Assembly: GCA_024752435.1 (NCBI GenBank)
Contig: CP103032.1
Span: 186,001-250,000, forward strand
Direction: 5' to 3'
DNA: 64,000 bases
Origin: Allantophomopsis cytisporea
Taxonomy: Eukaryota; Ascomycota; Leotiomycetes; Phacidiales; Phacidiaceae
Positions within the stretch are counted from its first letter, which is position 1, and each line of letters starts with the position of its first letter. The notes beneath the pieces were generated by a model. It saw only the letters and a program-made list of their open reading frames with translations, had not been told where the DNA came from and ran no database searches. This document shows, one piece after another, positions 1 to 12,148 of this stretch. Position numbers and translations under genes: made by a program.

Positions 1-1399
1 GAGCGTGCTAGAATGATTTGGGAAGTGGAATCAGTGTATTCGGTCTCCGTCCGCGAAGGAAACTCTTTTACTCCTTCAAATAGTTCTTCCTCGTTGATAT
101 TCGCCGGTTCAGAAGAGTCGAAGTCCACTGCATTAAGGAGCAGTGGCATGCCAGATTCAATCGATGCCTGCAGATTCATATATACGATAGTCGTCCAAAC
201 TATCTTCCGCATTTCACCCTCGAACAGCGGCATCTTTGGAAAATAGCTTGGGTCCCTATGGATACCGATTGAGATTGCCAATCGGACTACGACGCCGATT
301 AATGTCCATACGGCATCAGGGGAATCCAAGGAGACAATATCGATCTGCTTGGCAATAGCCATCATACAGAGCGTTCTGAGAACAGTAAGACTTGGTCTCC
401 ACATGAAAGGCGATGCTAGAAGGCAGGCTTCAGCGCCATCCAGATAGATGTCGACAGTGGTTAGGTCCTCTCTACTGCCCGACTCCACTCCGCGAGTACT
501 CTGATAGCCCAATGCCAGCATCATGAATAGTTGTGATAGCCAGGCAATATCGACATCATCCGGGTTCTGCAAGAAGATGGAAAGTTCCTTTCGAAAAGTT
601 GGCGCATGAAGCAAGCGGTGGGTCCTCTCAAAGGAAGTGAGATAGCTGTTAGTATATAGTTCAATGAGATGCTTCTCGGGGAGATGAGAAATGATGGAGG
701 CCCTGGAGCAAGAGATATTGATCCTCTCATCACCGAAAGGATAATTACGAGTTCGACGAAGGGTATAGAGGCGCTTCAAACTTCTCAGTCGAGCTTCCAT
801 ATCTGCAAATTCCGGCGGTCCGCCCTTCATGTATTCGCAGACTTCTTCAAACTAGCATTCTTAGTAAACTCCGAACAGCTGAGGTTTTTCATACCTCTAT
901 TAATAGTAGTGACCAATGCGTCTGCCCTTTGTACTTAGTTTTCCCACTCGATTTCTTGTAATACATCATGGCAGGGTGCCTATCCGGTCGATCGAACTCC
1001 ACGCGCGGTGCTACTGGATTATTTCTCTCTGACTCTCCAGTTAAGTCAGAAGCAGGAGGCACGGCATCCCTCGCAGAAGCATCCTAAGAATGTCAGAATC
1101 ACATGTACTCCAGTCTGGCTTCATGTCTAATCACTAACAACACTCCCGCCCTCTGCATCCTGATTTGATCTACGCTTACGAGTAGGGTTCTCTTTATATG
1201 TGCAGGTAGCAGCACGTTTAGCGTTTCTACATCGACTGCAAGGATGGCCGCGATCGCACTTCACTTTGTGCAAGCGACAGGGCTCACAAGAGAAGAAGTT
1301 GCGGCGGCGGCGTCGCTTTCCATCTATTTGAGGGCGGCTCAAGTCCTCATATTCGTTGTCGGCGGCTCTTCTGATCTTGAAGTCTAGTGTGGATTGCAT
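1..1399 (-). CDS. Zn(II)2Cys6 fungal-specific transcription factor, 3' part beyond window
   Basis: This is the N-terminal part of a nuclear DNA-binding regulator; about 433 residues lie in the window and the rest runs off the left edge. I read three exons on the minus strand: 1399-1139, 1083-895 and 851 to the edge. The introns are 55 bp (GTTAGT to TTAG) and 43 bp (GTATGA to CTAG), and the frame is kept across both. Exon 1 carries the binuclear zinc cluster at about residues 38-63, C-x2-C-x6-C-x5-C-x2-C-x8-C. It is preceded by an arginine run and followed by another basic stretch that can serve as linker and nuclear signal. Exon 3 holds a fungal_trans middle-homology domain, with phrases such as SIGIHRDPSYFP and MRKIVWTTIVYMNLQASIESG, typical of the class. 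The start is the first Met of exon 1. Family membership is secure; the regulated pathway cannot be told from sequence. Confidence 0.9.
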
Positions 1400-2230
1400 T
1401 AGGGCGGAGTTTTGCGGACGGCTGATATATCTCCGGACTTGGGCTGTGGATAGAGAACAAGTTGAAAATGATTTGATGGATTGTCATTGATATACAGTTG
1501 TTATTTTTGGGAATAAAGACAGGTAGTGAGTGTCAATGGCCTTCATGTTTGTATGGTGTGAATGAGAACTGCCTTAGAGGTGAAGTTGAGACCGATTTAC
1601 CGACATCGGATTAAGCTTATTACGAATTTAAGTGGCTACAACAATTCGATATAAGCGGTCTTTTAGGCACATAAAATTCAATAACATATAATGGTAAACG
1701 GCTTGAATTATTTGAAGTATCACAAATAAGAAAACAAGTACACGCTATATTGTCCTTGAATGGATTTACATATACATCAAATGTGAAGACTGAAATTCCA
1801 CCAAAAATCACAAAGCATGTATATTCAGACAGGTTCACCACATCACACCACCAGTAAAGCCTCAAAATGATTCTCAAGATCTCTTTTAGCAATTTAATCT
1901 CTATACACACCTGGTATCTCGGGTATACAACCAACTTCCCATCCCTTCCCATCCATCTGCCCATCCCAACAAAAGAAATGCAAGAGGAAGCAAGCCAACT
2001 ATATACATAGGCATCCCCTTTTCTTCAACAGAGAAGACCAAGATTTCTCTTCAGCCAGAAAGCCGCAAAGTGGCATGTAATGTAAAAAAACGCCCATCGC
2101 AATGCATGATGATCCCCACCGTCCAAGCCAAATAACCCAACAAAGCAAAAAGTAAAAATCGAAGGAGCAAACATAGAGAAGCAGATATAGCTTTTTGTGT
2201 GCAGCCTACAGCATCGCTATGATACTGCGA
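1400..2230. other. Intergenic: TF 5' flank and WOPR gene 3' flank
   Basis: Both neighbours are on the minus strand, so this stretch holds the promoter of the zinc-cluster gene and the 3' end of the WOPR gene. It becomes AT-rich around 1610-1760. I see no coding exon; the open frame of 114 codons at 1620-1964 has no recognisable domain. Confidence 0.6.
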
Positions 2231-4036
2231 TCAAATGCAGAACTTCCTGTCCAATACCCTCAACGCTCTGACATCCTCCCCAAATCCCATCTTCTCACCC
2301 ATCTTCTCAGGAGGGAAATCCTTCGGGCCATCAGCCTCCTCTTTCACCGAACCAGCATTTGGGCTTCTGGAACCGGCTCTGCTACCAGCACTCTTCTCGG
2401 ATCTCGCATCATCTCTGCCGTTGGCGCTAACAGGTTGCGGCAGGGTGTTTGGGATAGTGGGAGTAGAGAGTGGTTGTGGGGTCGAAGTTGGGCCCGGCGT
2501 GGAGCTTGGTGGAGGGAGGGTGGTAGATGGAGGAGGGGAAGAGCGCTCGAGGGTGCCATTGACAAGATTCGAGATCGATGGAATAGATTGAGAGTTCTCC
2601 TGGCGGAGAGCGGCAGGAGCGGGTGAGATCGGGGTTTGGGTGGTGCTTGGGGGATGAGAGTAAGTTTGTGGTGGTGTACTGCGTGGCTGTACGTTGGCCG
2701 TTCCGGGAGATTGCATCGGTGCCATTGTTGAAGGGTTTGATGCACTGCTTGTTGCGAGTCGCGGATCAAGGGCCATTTGTGATTGTTGTGCGACTCTTTG
2801 GGCTTGTTGGGCCATCTGAGTGTGCTGTGCTTGGGCGACTGCCGCCTGAGCCTGAGCTTGCTGAGCCTGTTGGGCCTGTTGAACCTGTTGAACTTGCTGA
2901 GCCTGCTGAGCTTGTTGCTCCGCTACGAGACGGCCTTGGTCAACTCGTGAGGAAAGATTTGGAGCATATACTGGAACTGCCACTGGTGCAGCAGAAGCAG
3001 TCACTGAAACACGATGCTGTGGAGGAGGTGGAGGAAGAGAAGTCTCCTGAAGTGATGGTGGTGGTCGGTCGAAGATCGTTGGCTGATGCATTGGACCAGT
3101 CGTGGGTGGAAGAACGTGAGGATGTTGTGGAGAGTAATGAATCTGATGAGGAGATGCATGTGCAGATGGAGGCTGAGAGTGAGTGAAAATGACTGGTCGG
3201 CCATATTGATCGTAGAATTGCGGCGGTGTCATGGCTGGAGATGGTGGCCAGGCATATCCTTGGGTAACCGGTGCTGCATAATATGCTGGTGGACCGGGTC
3301 TTGGACCTGCCATCATGTGCTGCGGAGATGCCAGATAGGCGCTCTGCATAGGTGCTCTCGTAGTCACTGGGCCTTGAGACTGTTCGTGGACCGTTGATTC
3401 TGGGTAAAGACCCTTAGCAGGTACAATTCCTCGAAGAGTAGGATCCGTTGTTGGTTGAGGAAGATCTGGTGCTTGCGCATGTGGTCGCGCATAATAGCTG
3501 ATGAGATGAAGATGCTGGCCGCCAGAAGTAGTGATGCTAAAGGACTGCTTCATCAATCCATCGGGCTTATATCTATATCCGTCAGGTCCTTCTCCATCCA
3601 TATCTGCATCCTCATCACTCCCTCTACCACTATCCGGCGTCTTTCCAGCATGCCTTCGAACAGGCGGCGGTACGAAATTTCCTCCACCACGCTTGCCCTC
3701 CATTTCCCGATACGTCAAAAAACTTCCAGATACTCTGCTCGCACTCCAAGATTTTCCATCCGTCCATCTTCGCATACCGGCTTCTCTCTCATCCCACACG
3801 AATACTGATCCCGACTTAATAGACTGTCTCTCCTTCTCCGATAATCTCCTCTGAACGCGAGGTAAGATACCTAATCTGCATGCTTCAAAGAGTTTAATAG
3901 CATCCGCCGGTGTACGGACATGGCCGTGATATGTTTCCATCGCCATTTCGACCGTGAATAAAGTCGCTCGGCGCGACAGGAAGCCTGGTTGGTTTTTGTG
4001 ATGAGATCCTCCACGCCCAATGCGATGACTCGGCAA
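2231..4036 (-). CDS. pac2: Gti1/Pac2-family (WOPR) transcriptional regulator, Pac2-like
   Basis: The protein is a fungal-specific DNA-binding regulator of the WOPR family, which controls morphological switching, sporulation and virulence programmes (Wor1, Ryp1, Sge1, Gti1, Pac2). WOPRa spans about residues 33-116, with ETYHGHV at its start, then IKSGSVFVWDE, RRWTDGKSWSASRVSGSF and LTYREMEGKR. WOPRb spans about 151-184 (KQSFSITTSGGQHLHLISYY), after an acidic, variable insert. The wording matches the Pac2 branch more closely than the Wor1/Sge1 branch; that assignment is from memory of the family. The C-terminal 400 residues are low complexity: Pro-rich, a Gln/Ala/Val repeat at about 373-420, then Ser/Thr/Pro-rich, as in other WOPR activation regions. 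It is one uninterrupted 601-codon frame. The WOPR fold begins at MAMETYHGHV, so translation may really start at residue 31 (about 3946), where the ATG has A at -3. The upstream region is exceptionally long. Confidence 0.92.
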   Translation of the reverse strand: MPSHRIGRGGSHHKNQPGFLSRRATLFTVEMAMETYHGHVRTPADAIKLFEACRLGILPRVQRRLSEKERQSIKSGSVFVWDEREAGMRRWTDGKSWSASRVSGSFLTYREMEGKRGGGNFVPPPVRRHAGKTPDSGRGSDEDADMDGEGPDGYRYKPDGLMKQSFSITTSGGQHLHLISYYARPHAQAPDLPQPTTDPTLRGIVPAKGLYPESTVHEQSQGPVTTRAPMQSAYLASPQHMMAGPRPGPPAYYAAPVTQGYAWPPSPAMTPPQFYDQYGRPVIFTHSQPPSAHASPHQIHYSPQHPHVLPPTTGPMHQPTIFDRPPPSLQETSLPPPPPQHRVSVTASAAPVAVPVYAPNLSSRVDQGRLVAEQQAQQAQQVQQVQQAQQAQQAQAQAAVAQAQHTQMAQQAQRVAQQSQMALDPRLATSSASNPSTMAPMQSPGTANVQPRSTPPQTYSHPPSTTQTPISPAPAALRQENSQSIPSISNLVNGTLERSSPPPSTTLPPPSSTPGPTSTPQPLSTPTIPNTLPQPVSANGRDDARSEKSAGSRAGSRSPNAGSVKEEADGPKDFPPEKMGEKMGFGEDVRALRVLDRKFCI

Positions 4037-5900
4037 TGATTTCGGGCTTTCGGAATGAGTGTATCACAAATGATACGAATAGTCTGATACCCAATGGTAG
4101 TTGATACGATCTCAAGTCGTAAATGTTTGATGAGCTTCGACACGAACTCGAGAGCGTTTTATCGGGGGGATGGAGAATTTGTGGCACGTCACAAAACGAG
4201 CTTGCGCGGTCGTTCGTGAATCAAGTCTTAGTTATGTATGGGTGCGCAAGTATTCTCGAGTAGATGAGACGGTGTGCGCTTGATCTACCTTCGCTTGGGA
4301 TAAAGTTAGCAGACGTTGAGTTGCAGTTGAAGCAGACGAGGGTGTTTCTGGTGCAAAGACGTTCAAGTCAAAGCGAAGCTGTTACACTAAAAGGTGCAGA
4401 AGATGACAGAAGCTTAAATAGAATCATAAATCCACACGCGTACAACTGCCGTTTGGTGGAGGCGCAGGAAAGGGTTGTGGTAAGTGGCAGTGGTGTAGTT
4501 CTATTAGATTTTTTCTTGTGTTCTGTGGGTATGTGTTCTGTGTTGCTTTGCCTGCCAGTGGGCGCAATCTGAAGCTGCCGAGCATTATCATTGTTTTATG
4601 AAGATGACGCAAGCCTCGTGCGAATGGACCCCAAAAGGGATGAACGGCGCTTTGTAACTGGTGGATAATGACAATAAGAAAAGCAAACAATTAAAGTACT
4701 TACAGAATGGAGTTGATCGTAGTGATAGAAGATATCCACTCGATTATGATTGACTTGGATGTTTATTCTCTGTGAATGACAATGAACTGCGGTCGATTAT
4801 GGGTGTGGACGACAGAAAGTTGAGAGTAGTTGATTGGACTTGAGGCTGACAGTGCGTGTTGCCCAAGTAGGTCTCGTGACGGTGGAACAAGAACACACAC
4901 ACACACAAGACGAAGACGATTTGCCTTTGTAACTTTGTAAGAGCAGGGAAGTGTGGCACACGAGAGCCGAATGAACCGAAAGTGAATGTCTATTTGTAAT
5001 ATCCCGAGTATGTTTTGAGGATGTTCAAGGGGTGGTGTGACTGTGTTGGTTGGGGGTTGAAGGGAAGAGAGAGAGAGTGAGAGAGAGTGAAAGAGGAAGA
5101 GTGAGAAAGTAGACGAGAGAAGTGTTGATATGTGTGCGGTCGTGTGAGAGTGTTTTGGGTTTAGAAAGCTTGTGAGTGTATGTGAGTCCTCTCAGGTATG
5201 AAGATCTTCTTCTTCGCTTGTAAGATGAGTGAGAAGGGATCTCGAGGGATATAGATAGAGTATAGGTGAAAGTTTCGAGTAGGGATTGTGAGAGGAAGAT
5301 GAGAGTGAGTGAGTGAGGGAGGAAAAGAAGGAAGAGTAGACAACAGTCGACAGTAGTAGTAGGTAGGCAAGTGAGTAAGGTATACGAAGGTAGAGAAGTT
5401 CACGAGTAAGTAAGTCAGAAAGTCATGGAGAAGAGAATAAGAGTAAGGTAGTAAAAAAGGGTAAAAGTAAAGGTGAAATATAATTAATTCTAGTTCAACT
5501 TTACTCTTGTTGGTCTATTCTACGTTGATCTATCTATCTGTTTGATCTAGTATTGGTTTGGGGGGGGGGTCTTTTTTTTGCAGCAGTATTGTGGCATGGC
5601 GGATCGCCCCCAGTCTCCATGGATATATATCACGGCACTTCCCCTCACTCTCTATGGGCTTAATTGATTGATTGATTTGCTTGATTTCTAGAATTAATTG
5701 ACTGATAAATTGACTGATTGATTGATTGAGTAACTGATTGAGTAACTGATTGAGTAACTGATTGAGTAACTGATTGAGTAACTGACTGACTGACAGCGTC
5801 TGCGTGTGAATGGATTATCCACCTACACTTGTTCTTGTTCTGGTCTTGGGTCCTTCTTAGGTCTTGCTTTTTGGTCTTGGCTCAAATGGTTATTCGTAAG
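4037..5900. other. Probable 5' leader and core promoter of the WOPR gene
   Basis: Read on the minus strand, 5040-5420 is a nearly pure pyrimidine (CT) tract of the kind that marks fungal transcription starts. That suggests an mRNA leader of 1 kb or more. A strong splice-donor match, GTAAGTACTT, begins at 4703 on the minus strand and could open an intron in the leader; I could not fix its acceptor. Short frames in this stretch look like chance or upstream ORFs, not genes. Confidence 0.4.
5724..5783. repeat. Tandem repeat, 5 x GATTGAGTAACT
   Basis: Five perfect head-to-tail copies of a 12-base unit, flanked by GATT and GACT shorter repeats on each side. It lies in the WOPR upstream region. Confidence 0.95.
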
Positions 5901-6000
5901 TAAGGTTAAGGTAGAGCGTCAAGGGTAGATAGTCTGCTTGTACATAGTGCACATAGTACACATAGTATATACATAAGGGTGCTTTTCTTGAATGTGGGCG

Positions 6001-6026
6001 ACAATCCAAGGCGCTCCTTGGATTGT
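6001..6026. repeat. Perfect inverted repeat, 11-bp arms, 4-base loop
   Basis: The left arm ACAATCCAAGG (6001-6011) is separated by CGCT from its exact reverse complement CCTTGGATTGT (6016-6026). It could be a dimeric protein-binding site or a small RNA hairpin. It is not followed by a T or A run that would suggest a terminator. Confidence 0.9.
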
Positions 6027-7867
6027 GGAGACTTGTCCATGGTTCATGGTTGGTTTGGTGGCATTGAGGTCCGGGCCAGGGTCTCGACGAGTCGAAGGGG
6101 CTGTAATGGATTCTTTCCCCAATAAAATGCACTATTAATGAGTGGACAAAGCAGAAAAAAGAAAAAGAGAGTACGCAACACTCCTCCGCGACCCAGTACA
6201 CAACAAGACAGCCGATACAGGTAGACGCGGACTTGAAAACAAGCCTATCTCTATCCGTGGGAGATTTCCGGTAGCTGATGAGCCAAACGATGATGATGAT
6301 TATTAGTACTACTATCGTTTTGAATAGTGGATGTATTTTTATTTGTATGTCCTTGTACTCTGGTTTTTTTCTTCTTCCAAGCTTTGAGGCCCAGAAACTT
6401 TGACAACTATGGACATTTCCATCCTGTAATGACTAACCACTGTACATGAGTAATGGAGATCCATTCGAATCCTCTGCTCTTGCTCGTATTCATGTATATA
6501 TTCATGTATGGTATGTTTACTTCTTGCAATACCTTTTAATATCGAGGAGTACGCAGTACAACCTCAATACCAACATATACGAATGGCCCACAGCTATTCA
6601 CTCATCATTTACCTTCCATCTTCTGTAATCAGTGTCTTGACGGTGTCTGGGTGACTGGATATCCTAGGGAGAATGCGGAGGCTTTCACTGTGGCTTGTCT
6701 GTCATCAGTAGTTGACAGTTGCAAGGCACTTCGTAAATAATCTCCTATTGGGACGGCCCATGATTGGACTGACCTCCATTTAAGGTGCAATTAAGGTGGA
6801 TTTGCATCTTGTTGTTTAAGCTGATTGAATGCCGCTTCGAAATGCTACTCTTATTCAGCGTTACACATGTACACATCCTTTTAGGATCATCTTGTCCCCA
6901 TGTAGCTAGATATCTCTTCCTCTGTTACGTCGTCCATGGCTTGGTGAGGTTGGGGAGTGGGTGCGCGTTGAATGAACACATCATCAACATACGCATACGG
7001 TTTATGCATAGCAGTAGTCGCATGTACAGAAGTATTTTCGTACAAGACACCCAAGTCAATGAATCAGTTTCAAGCCTCCCTTCCAGTGACTCGACGACTT
7101 TTTGTTTTAATTTTTAAAATCCTTAATCTACAGCCTCTGAGCTTGATGATTCCTTGTTCCATTTAATCGATTAAGTAAGTGGAAGTTCGGAGCTTGAGTC
7201 TGAATTAGTTGCGGGAGACTAGTCAGAGAATTACGCTGTCAATCCATTCGTAACTCGAGTGGCTGATGCTACCGAGTACACGTACTTCATATCCATCAAT
7301 TCCTCGAAAGCAATGGAGGCTTGGATGGATTACATACTACGGGGAACGTTTACAAAAAGAGTAAGAGAAACGCTTATTCATAACGCAACTATCATATGGA
7401 TAGTGCGAGGAGTGTGTTCTATTCATATACAGTATGATGATGATGTTTCGACGCGAGTGTTACACATGTACCTCGTTCATATCTTCTCATTGCACATGTT
7501 ATACTACAGTCTATATAGGCACATGCATGTAGAGTGTTGATCTTATCTGATGTACGAGGTAAAAACAAAGACGGAGAAAGAAGAACAGAAAGATAAATTA
7601 GAATTGAAAGGAAAAAGAGCCCCTTGGCACTCTTGTTTCAAAAGAGAGGGGCCATGGTAGGATTACCGCGCAATGAATGTGCTTGGCTTAATGCTTGGTA
7701 TGCGTGGTTTATCTCTGGCCAATGCTACTATGTTGGAAAGGTATTGACACCTGACGATCCTATTTCCGAATAATAATGATGCTACAATGTATTGTGTTCT
7801 GTCAATCTCACTCCTACATCATTGTTTGCGACTCTACGAATCAAGTATTCGGGGTTTGTTGTGTACT

Positions 7868-7890
7868 GTATGTATGTATGTATGTATGTA
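7868..7890. repeat. TGTA microsatellite
   Basis: About six copies of the tetramer TGTA, next to alternating GTAC/TACGTAC motifs. Confidence 0.9.
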
Positions 7891-7919
7891 CAGTAAGTAC
7901 TACGTACGTACTGACATGG

Positions 7920-7946
7920 GGATGACAGTGGACCCCACTGTCATCC
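7920..7946. repeat. Perfect inverted repeat, 12-bp arms, 3-base loop
   Basis: The left arm GGATGACAGTGG (7920-7931) and right arm CCACTGTCATCC (7935-7946) are exact reverse complements around ACC. It is GC-richer than its surroundings. It may be a regulatory binding site in the WOPR upstream region. Confidence 0.92.
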
Positions 7947-10900
7947 ATTCCTCATCAAAATCGTAGAGAGAACAAATACAATAAAGCCCCCTTGTCGATC
8001 TCAACCAATATGCATTTACTGTCCTCTATACAGTACAAATCTATATCCCGTATGAACATGGAATAGGGCAATGAACCGACCCCAACCCGTCATACGTATG
8101 TACTCCGTACTTTGATTCCACTTATCCTCTTGTGCCCTCGTGTCTCGTGCTTCATACTCTCTCATACTCTCTCATCCTCATCCTCATAGTCTCTCCATTC
8201 TTCGTCGGGTTCATATCTCATGACTTTTGACCGAACAAGCCAGTATCTGTGAAGCGTCATTCGATTATTCGATTCTCACACCATATCTCCTCCATCAGTG
8301 CTTATCACGGAGTTGACCGTCTCTCTTTTCCTTGTGGTAGATACTCGCGGGGCAGATGGACATTCGGTAGTAGTGAAAAGTCCAAAGAAGTAGCAAGGCG
8401 AGGCAAAGGCAAGGTGGATGATCCTTGGCAGTGTTCGATGGGGCCGGCAGGTTATCTCGGCCACCGACTTGACATGCGTAAGCTCCCTGATTCAAATGAG
8501 CTTAAATCTTATCCTTCCGAGCTAAGATGCAAAGCTGGAGGCGAGCTTCGAGCCTTTTCGCACTTCCTCCTCCGACACACCACGCAACACCACCCGCGCA
8601 CCCACTCATCAACGACCAAGCAACCATACCAATCAATCAAGCAACCAAGTAACCAAGCAACCATGACAACAAGCCTCATATACTTAGAGGTGTGTACTGC
8701 GTAAATCATCCTCCCCTTCTCTCACTCGCACATCGTGAGAAACTAGACTCTATTCAGTGTGCAGTACACCGAGTGCGACGTTAAGCACAACTTTCAAGCA
8801 TATTTGCCTTTAAGCATCGAGCATCCCCATGGATGTGATCCCATGGCTGACGGAGTAGTGCGTTCAAGAATCGCCCTTCTCGTGTCCCCCCAAGTCTACG
8901 CAAAGCCACGACAGATGTTGACCCATGACACAGTCTATGGTGGAAGATGAGGAGATCAGTCAGAGTGAGTGAGCTTCTGGACAGTTATGCAATTTGAGAA
9001 CACAGCCATGCGGCATTCCCCATAAGCATGTTCTTACTCATACTATATCCGTATATCCACGCCTATCCGTACAAAGTATTATTTCGCTGCCGAATCTTAA
9101 CGTGCGTATGAGTCCACAATGAGAAGAGAACTCTACTCGAGTAGCAGAATAAGAGCAAGCAAACTGAAAATATCACCAACTGCGTGCATCGGAGAAAAAG
9201 GCAAGCAAAAAAGACAAGGGATAAACAAGTCTCTGCTGTTAGTTTAAAAGTGGATCTCGCGATGCATAGATCCGCGATCAGCAAACCTCAGACTTTGAAA
9301 GTAACGCACATCACTGACATCGCACCAACGAAGGGAAAGACTTGTGCACTCTATCTCATACAACGAGTCATCATCAAACAGCCGCGAGATGATACTTAAT
9401 GAGATCAAGCAGTTCAAACCCCTTCTGGAAAGATGCGTGAAATAAATAAGGTACATAGCTCTACCTTAAGGAGTACAGAATCACCGGAGCCGAAATCTAT
9501 GGGCGGGCGAGTCACCGTTAGCACTCCTCACGATGATTACTCACGTTCACGACTCATGACCGCCGAAGCAACAGCCGCAACCTCAACGTGGGCAAAAAAG
9601 GCCCAGGAAGAGGAAGAAAAGAAAAAGACACGCCTTGAGATCCACGCACCTGAATTTCCCAGTTGCCACGCCCATACGTGAAGTATGTAGCAATAAGTGA
9701 AAAAGAGCATGCCCTGTCAGGAAAGTCGACCGGTGACTGGGTAACGATGGCAGGTTGCAACTCCGAGGACCAGAAAGAAAGTAAAAAAGCTTTTTGGAAA
9801 ATCTTCAAATTCTCCTTGATGTGGGTTTTGGGTGGTATTGGCCCGGGGCCCCCATGTCACCCTGCTCCCGAAGCATACGAGTACTTGCAGGCCCCGAGGC
9901 GCATGGCGGCGATGGATTCGATGCGCTGCAAGGCTCTGGGTGGCGGACGAACGAATGAACGAACGAACAAACGAACAAACGAACGGAGGCTGGATAGGCA
10001 CCAGGTACATAGGTATGTAAGCAAATAGTATGAGGAGATGGGGTTTGCGCGGCAGCTTGGCAATTGGGTGAGGAAGAGGATGGGGGATGAAATTTTAAAT
10101 TCCGCGCAATGAGGATGGATACTGAATAGTCCCTCGGGATTTTCCTTCTTCTAAAATGAATGATGAGTGGGCGTTTGGGCGCTCATGCAGATGGTGATGG
10201 GTGCGGTGAACTTGTACCTTAATCTTGATCTTGACTTCGACTTGAACTTGACTTGTGCTGAAAGAAGCGAACGACTTGAAAGCCAGAATTAACTCTATTT
10301 GCATCGCACGCTTACGGTATAGAGGGAATAGAGCCTCGCACGCACGCACGCTCGCATGCGCATTGAGCAGGCTGATTCCGAGGTCCTTTCTTACACCTTT
10401 GAGAGGAATAGAGCTGTCATGCATATTCGACACTCTATTCATATCGAATACCAGAAGCATTCAATATGAACGTATAAATACTACATAGACACGACACGAC
10501 ACGACACGACACTCAGGATAAGGAGGCTGTTTTCAATATCCACACTCCCGCACTTCCTCACGACGAAGGCACGAAAGCTGCAATCTTCATCCTAAGTACA
10601 TACATACTACTTACCTATGCGAGGGTCATGCATGCTCAACGGTTCCGTGCTGCACGAACGACTCCTGCTGGTCTGGTTCTCGCCTGTTGCGGCCGGCAAC
10701 TAAACGAAATGGAGGCGGACGTGGACGCGGACCTTAGTAAGTTACTTTTACGTTAGGACTGCGGTTTTGCGCACAGCAGCACAGCGCACAGCACACACGC
10801 ACAAATTCGCTGCGTTCTAGAACGCACTTCTCTTTCGAGATGAGGAATCGAAGTAAGGCCCTTTCGAATTATCGACCCGTCACACGCAGTCGTGGGCAAG

Positions 10901-12118
10901 TTCTAGCCTACTGCGGAGCACTTTGGCTTGGGAATTGTTATTCGACTTCGATGCAGGAGTGGTGCGGGTTGGTTTGGAGGCGTACTTGCAGCGCTGTGTG
11001 TTGATTGCTTGCGTTCCATTATTCAGATCTGGAGGATGCATAGACTGGATGGAACACAATTCTCGAGCTTGCAATTTACATACTGTCCTTCCAGATATTG
11101 GCTTGACGTCCAGATGAGATGAGATTCCACAACATGCTGGCGCATGCAATCGGGGCTCGGGACCCGCAACTATAAGTATAAACATAATTATGTATTTCCT
11201 TCTTTACTAATTGGGAATATTCAGCCGCGCACCTCACACAGCACTGACGCGTTTCCGAGCATGGTCTACATACAAGGTCATTCTGCAGATGGATTGGTGA
11301 AGTCAAGGTAGTAGTACTCGTACAGTGAGCGTAGCGAGCTTGCTCGTGTGCCTCGTGAGAAGGATTTTGCTATGGGTCATGGACGATGGAGAGGCATAAT
11401 CTCCTGGGAGCGCGCGAGCATTACGCAAGTCCCGAGCCGACCGATGGATGGATAGGATGGGATGGGATGGGATGGGTTTGGGGGGGGCGTTGATCTGATG
11501 CTCGGGGCCGAGCGGCGACAAATAGGATTCTTGAGATCGCACTCTGGAGAAAAGAAAAGACCGAGATGGGGATAGGGAGGGGGGTGTTTTGGGTGAGTGG
11601 TGATACGTGATTCACATTGGGAAGTATTGAGTGAGACGCTATGAAATATGGAGCACCAGAGTAGATATGTATGGATTGTAGAGCTGATTGATACTGGAGT
11701 AAGGACTGCTTGTCAGAGTGCTTGCTGTGTTGTGTTGATGGAGACCGACCCGGAGTTGTTAGGGATAGATGTGTGTGTTGATGAATCATTGATACGCGCG
11801 ATATCACCTTATGGAATTCTCTGAAGGGAACTATGCTGCAATCAATCCATATTTCTTGGACCATGATTCATGGGCAAGTGGAGTGAAAAGTGTCATGTAT
11901 AAGCTCGATGAGTTGTAAAGTACCATTCCATTCCATTTGCCATTTCCAGTAAAAAGGTATATTGATTTGTATCTAGTGAGCAAGCTCCTGGAAACTCGTA
12001 ACGAGGTATATAACACAACACACACTTTTCTGGGCGCCGCGCGCGCGGTTTACCTCTCACCAATCCAACTATGGCCCGACATTTAACTCTATTCATGTTG
12101 CACCAAACTCAAATACTC

Positions 12119-12148
12119 ATATTCACATTCACATTCACATTCACATTC
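12119..12148. repeat. ATTCAC hexamer microsatellite
   Basis: About five copies of the hexamer. A longer array of the same unit occurs at 62028-62094. Confidence 0.85.

Noticed and set aside
2195..2626. Plus-strand frames opposite the WOPR C-terminus
   Set aside because: Low-complexity antisense shadows of the Pro/Ser-rich tail.
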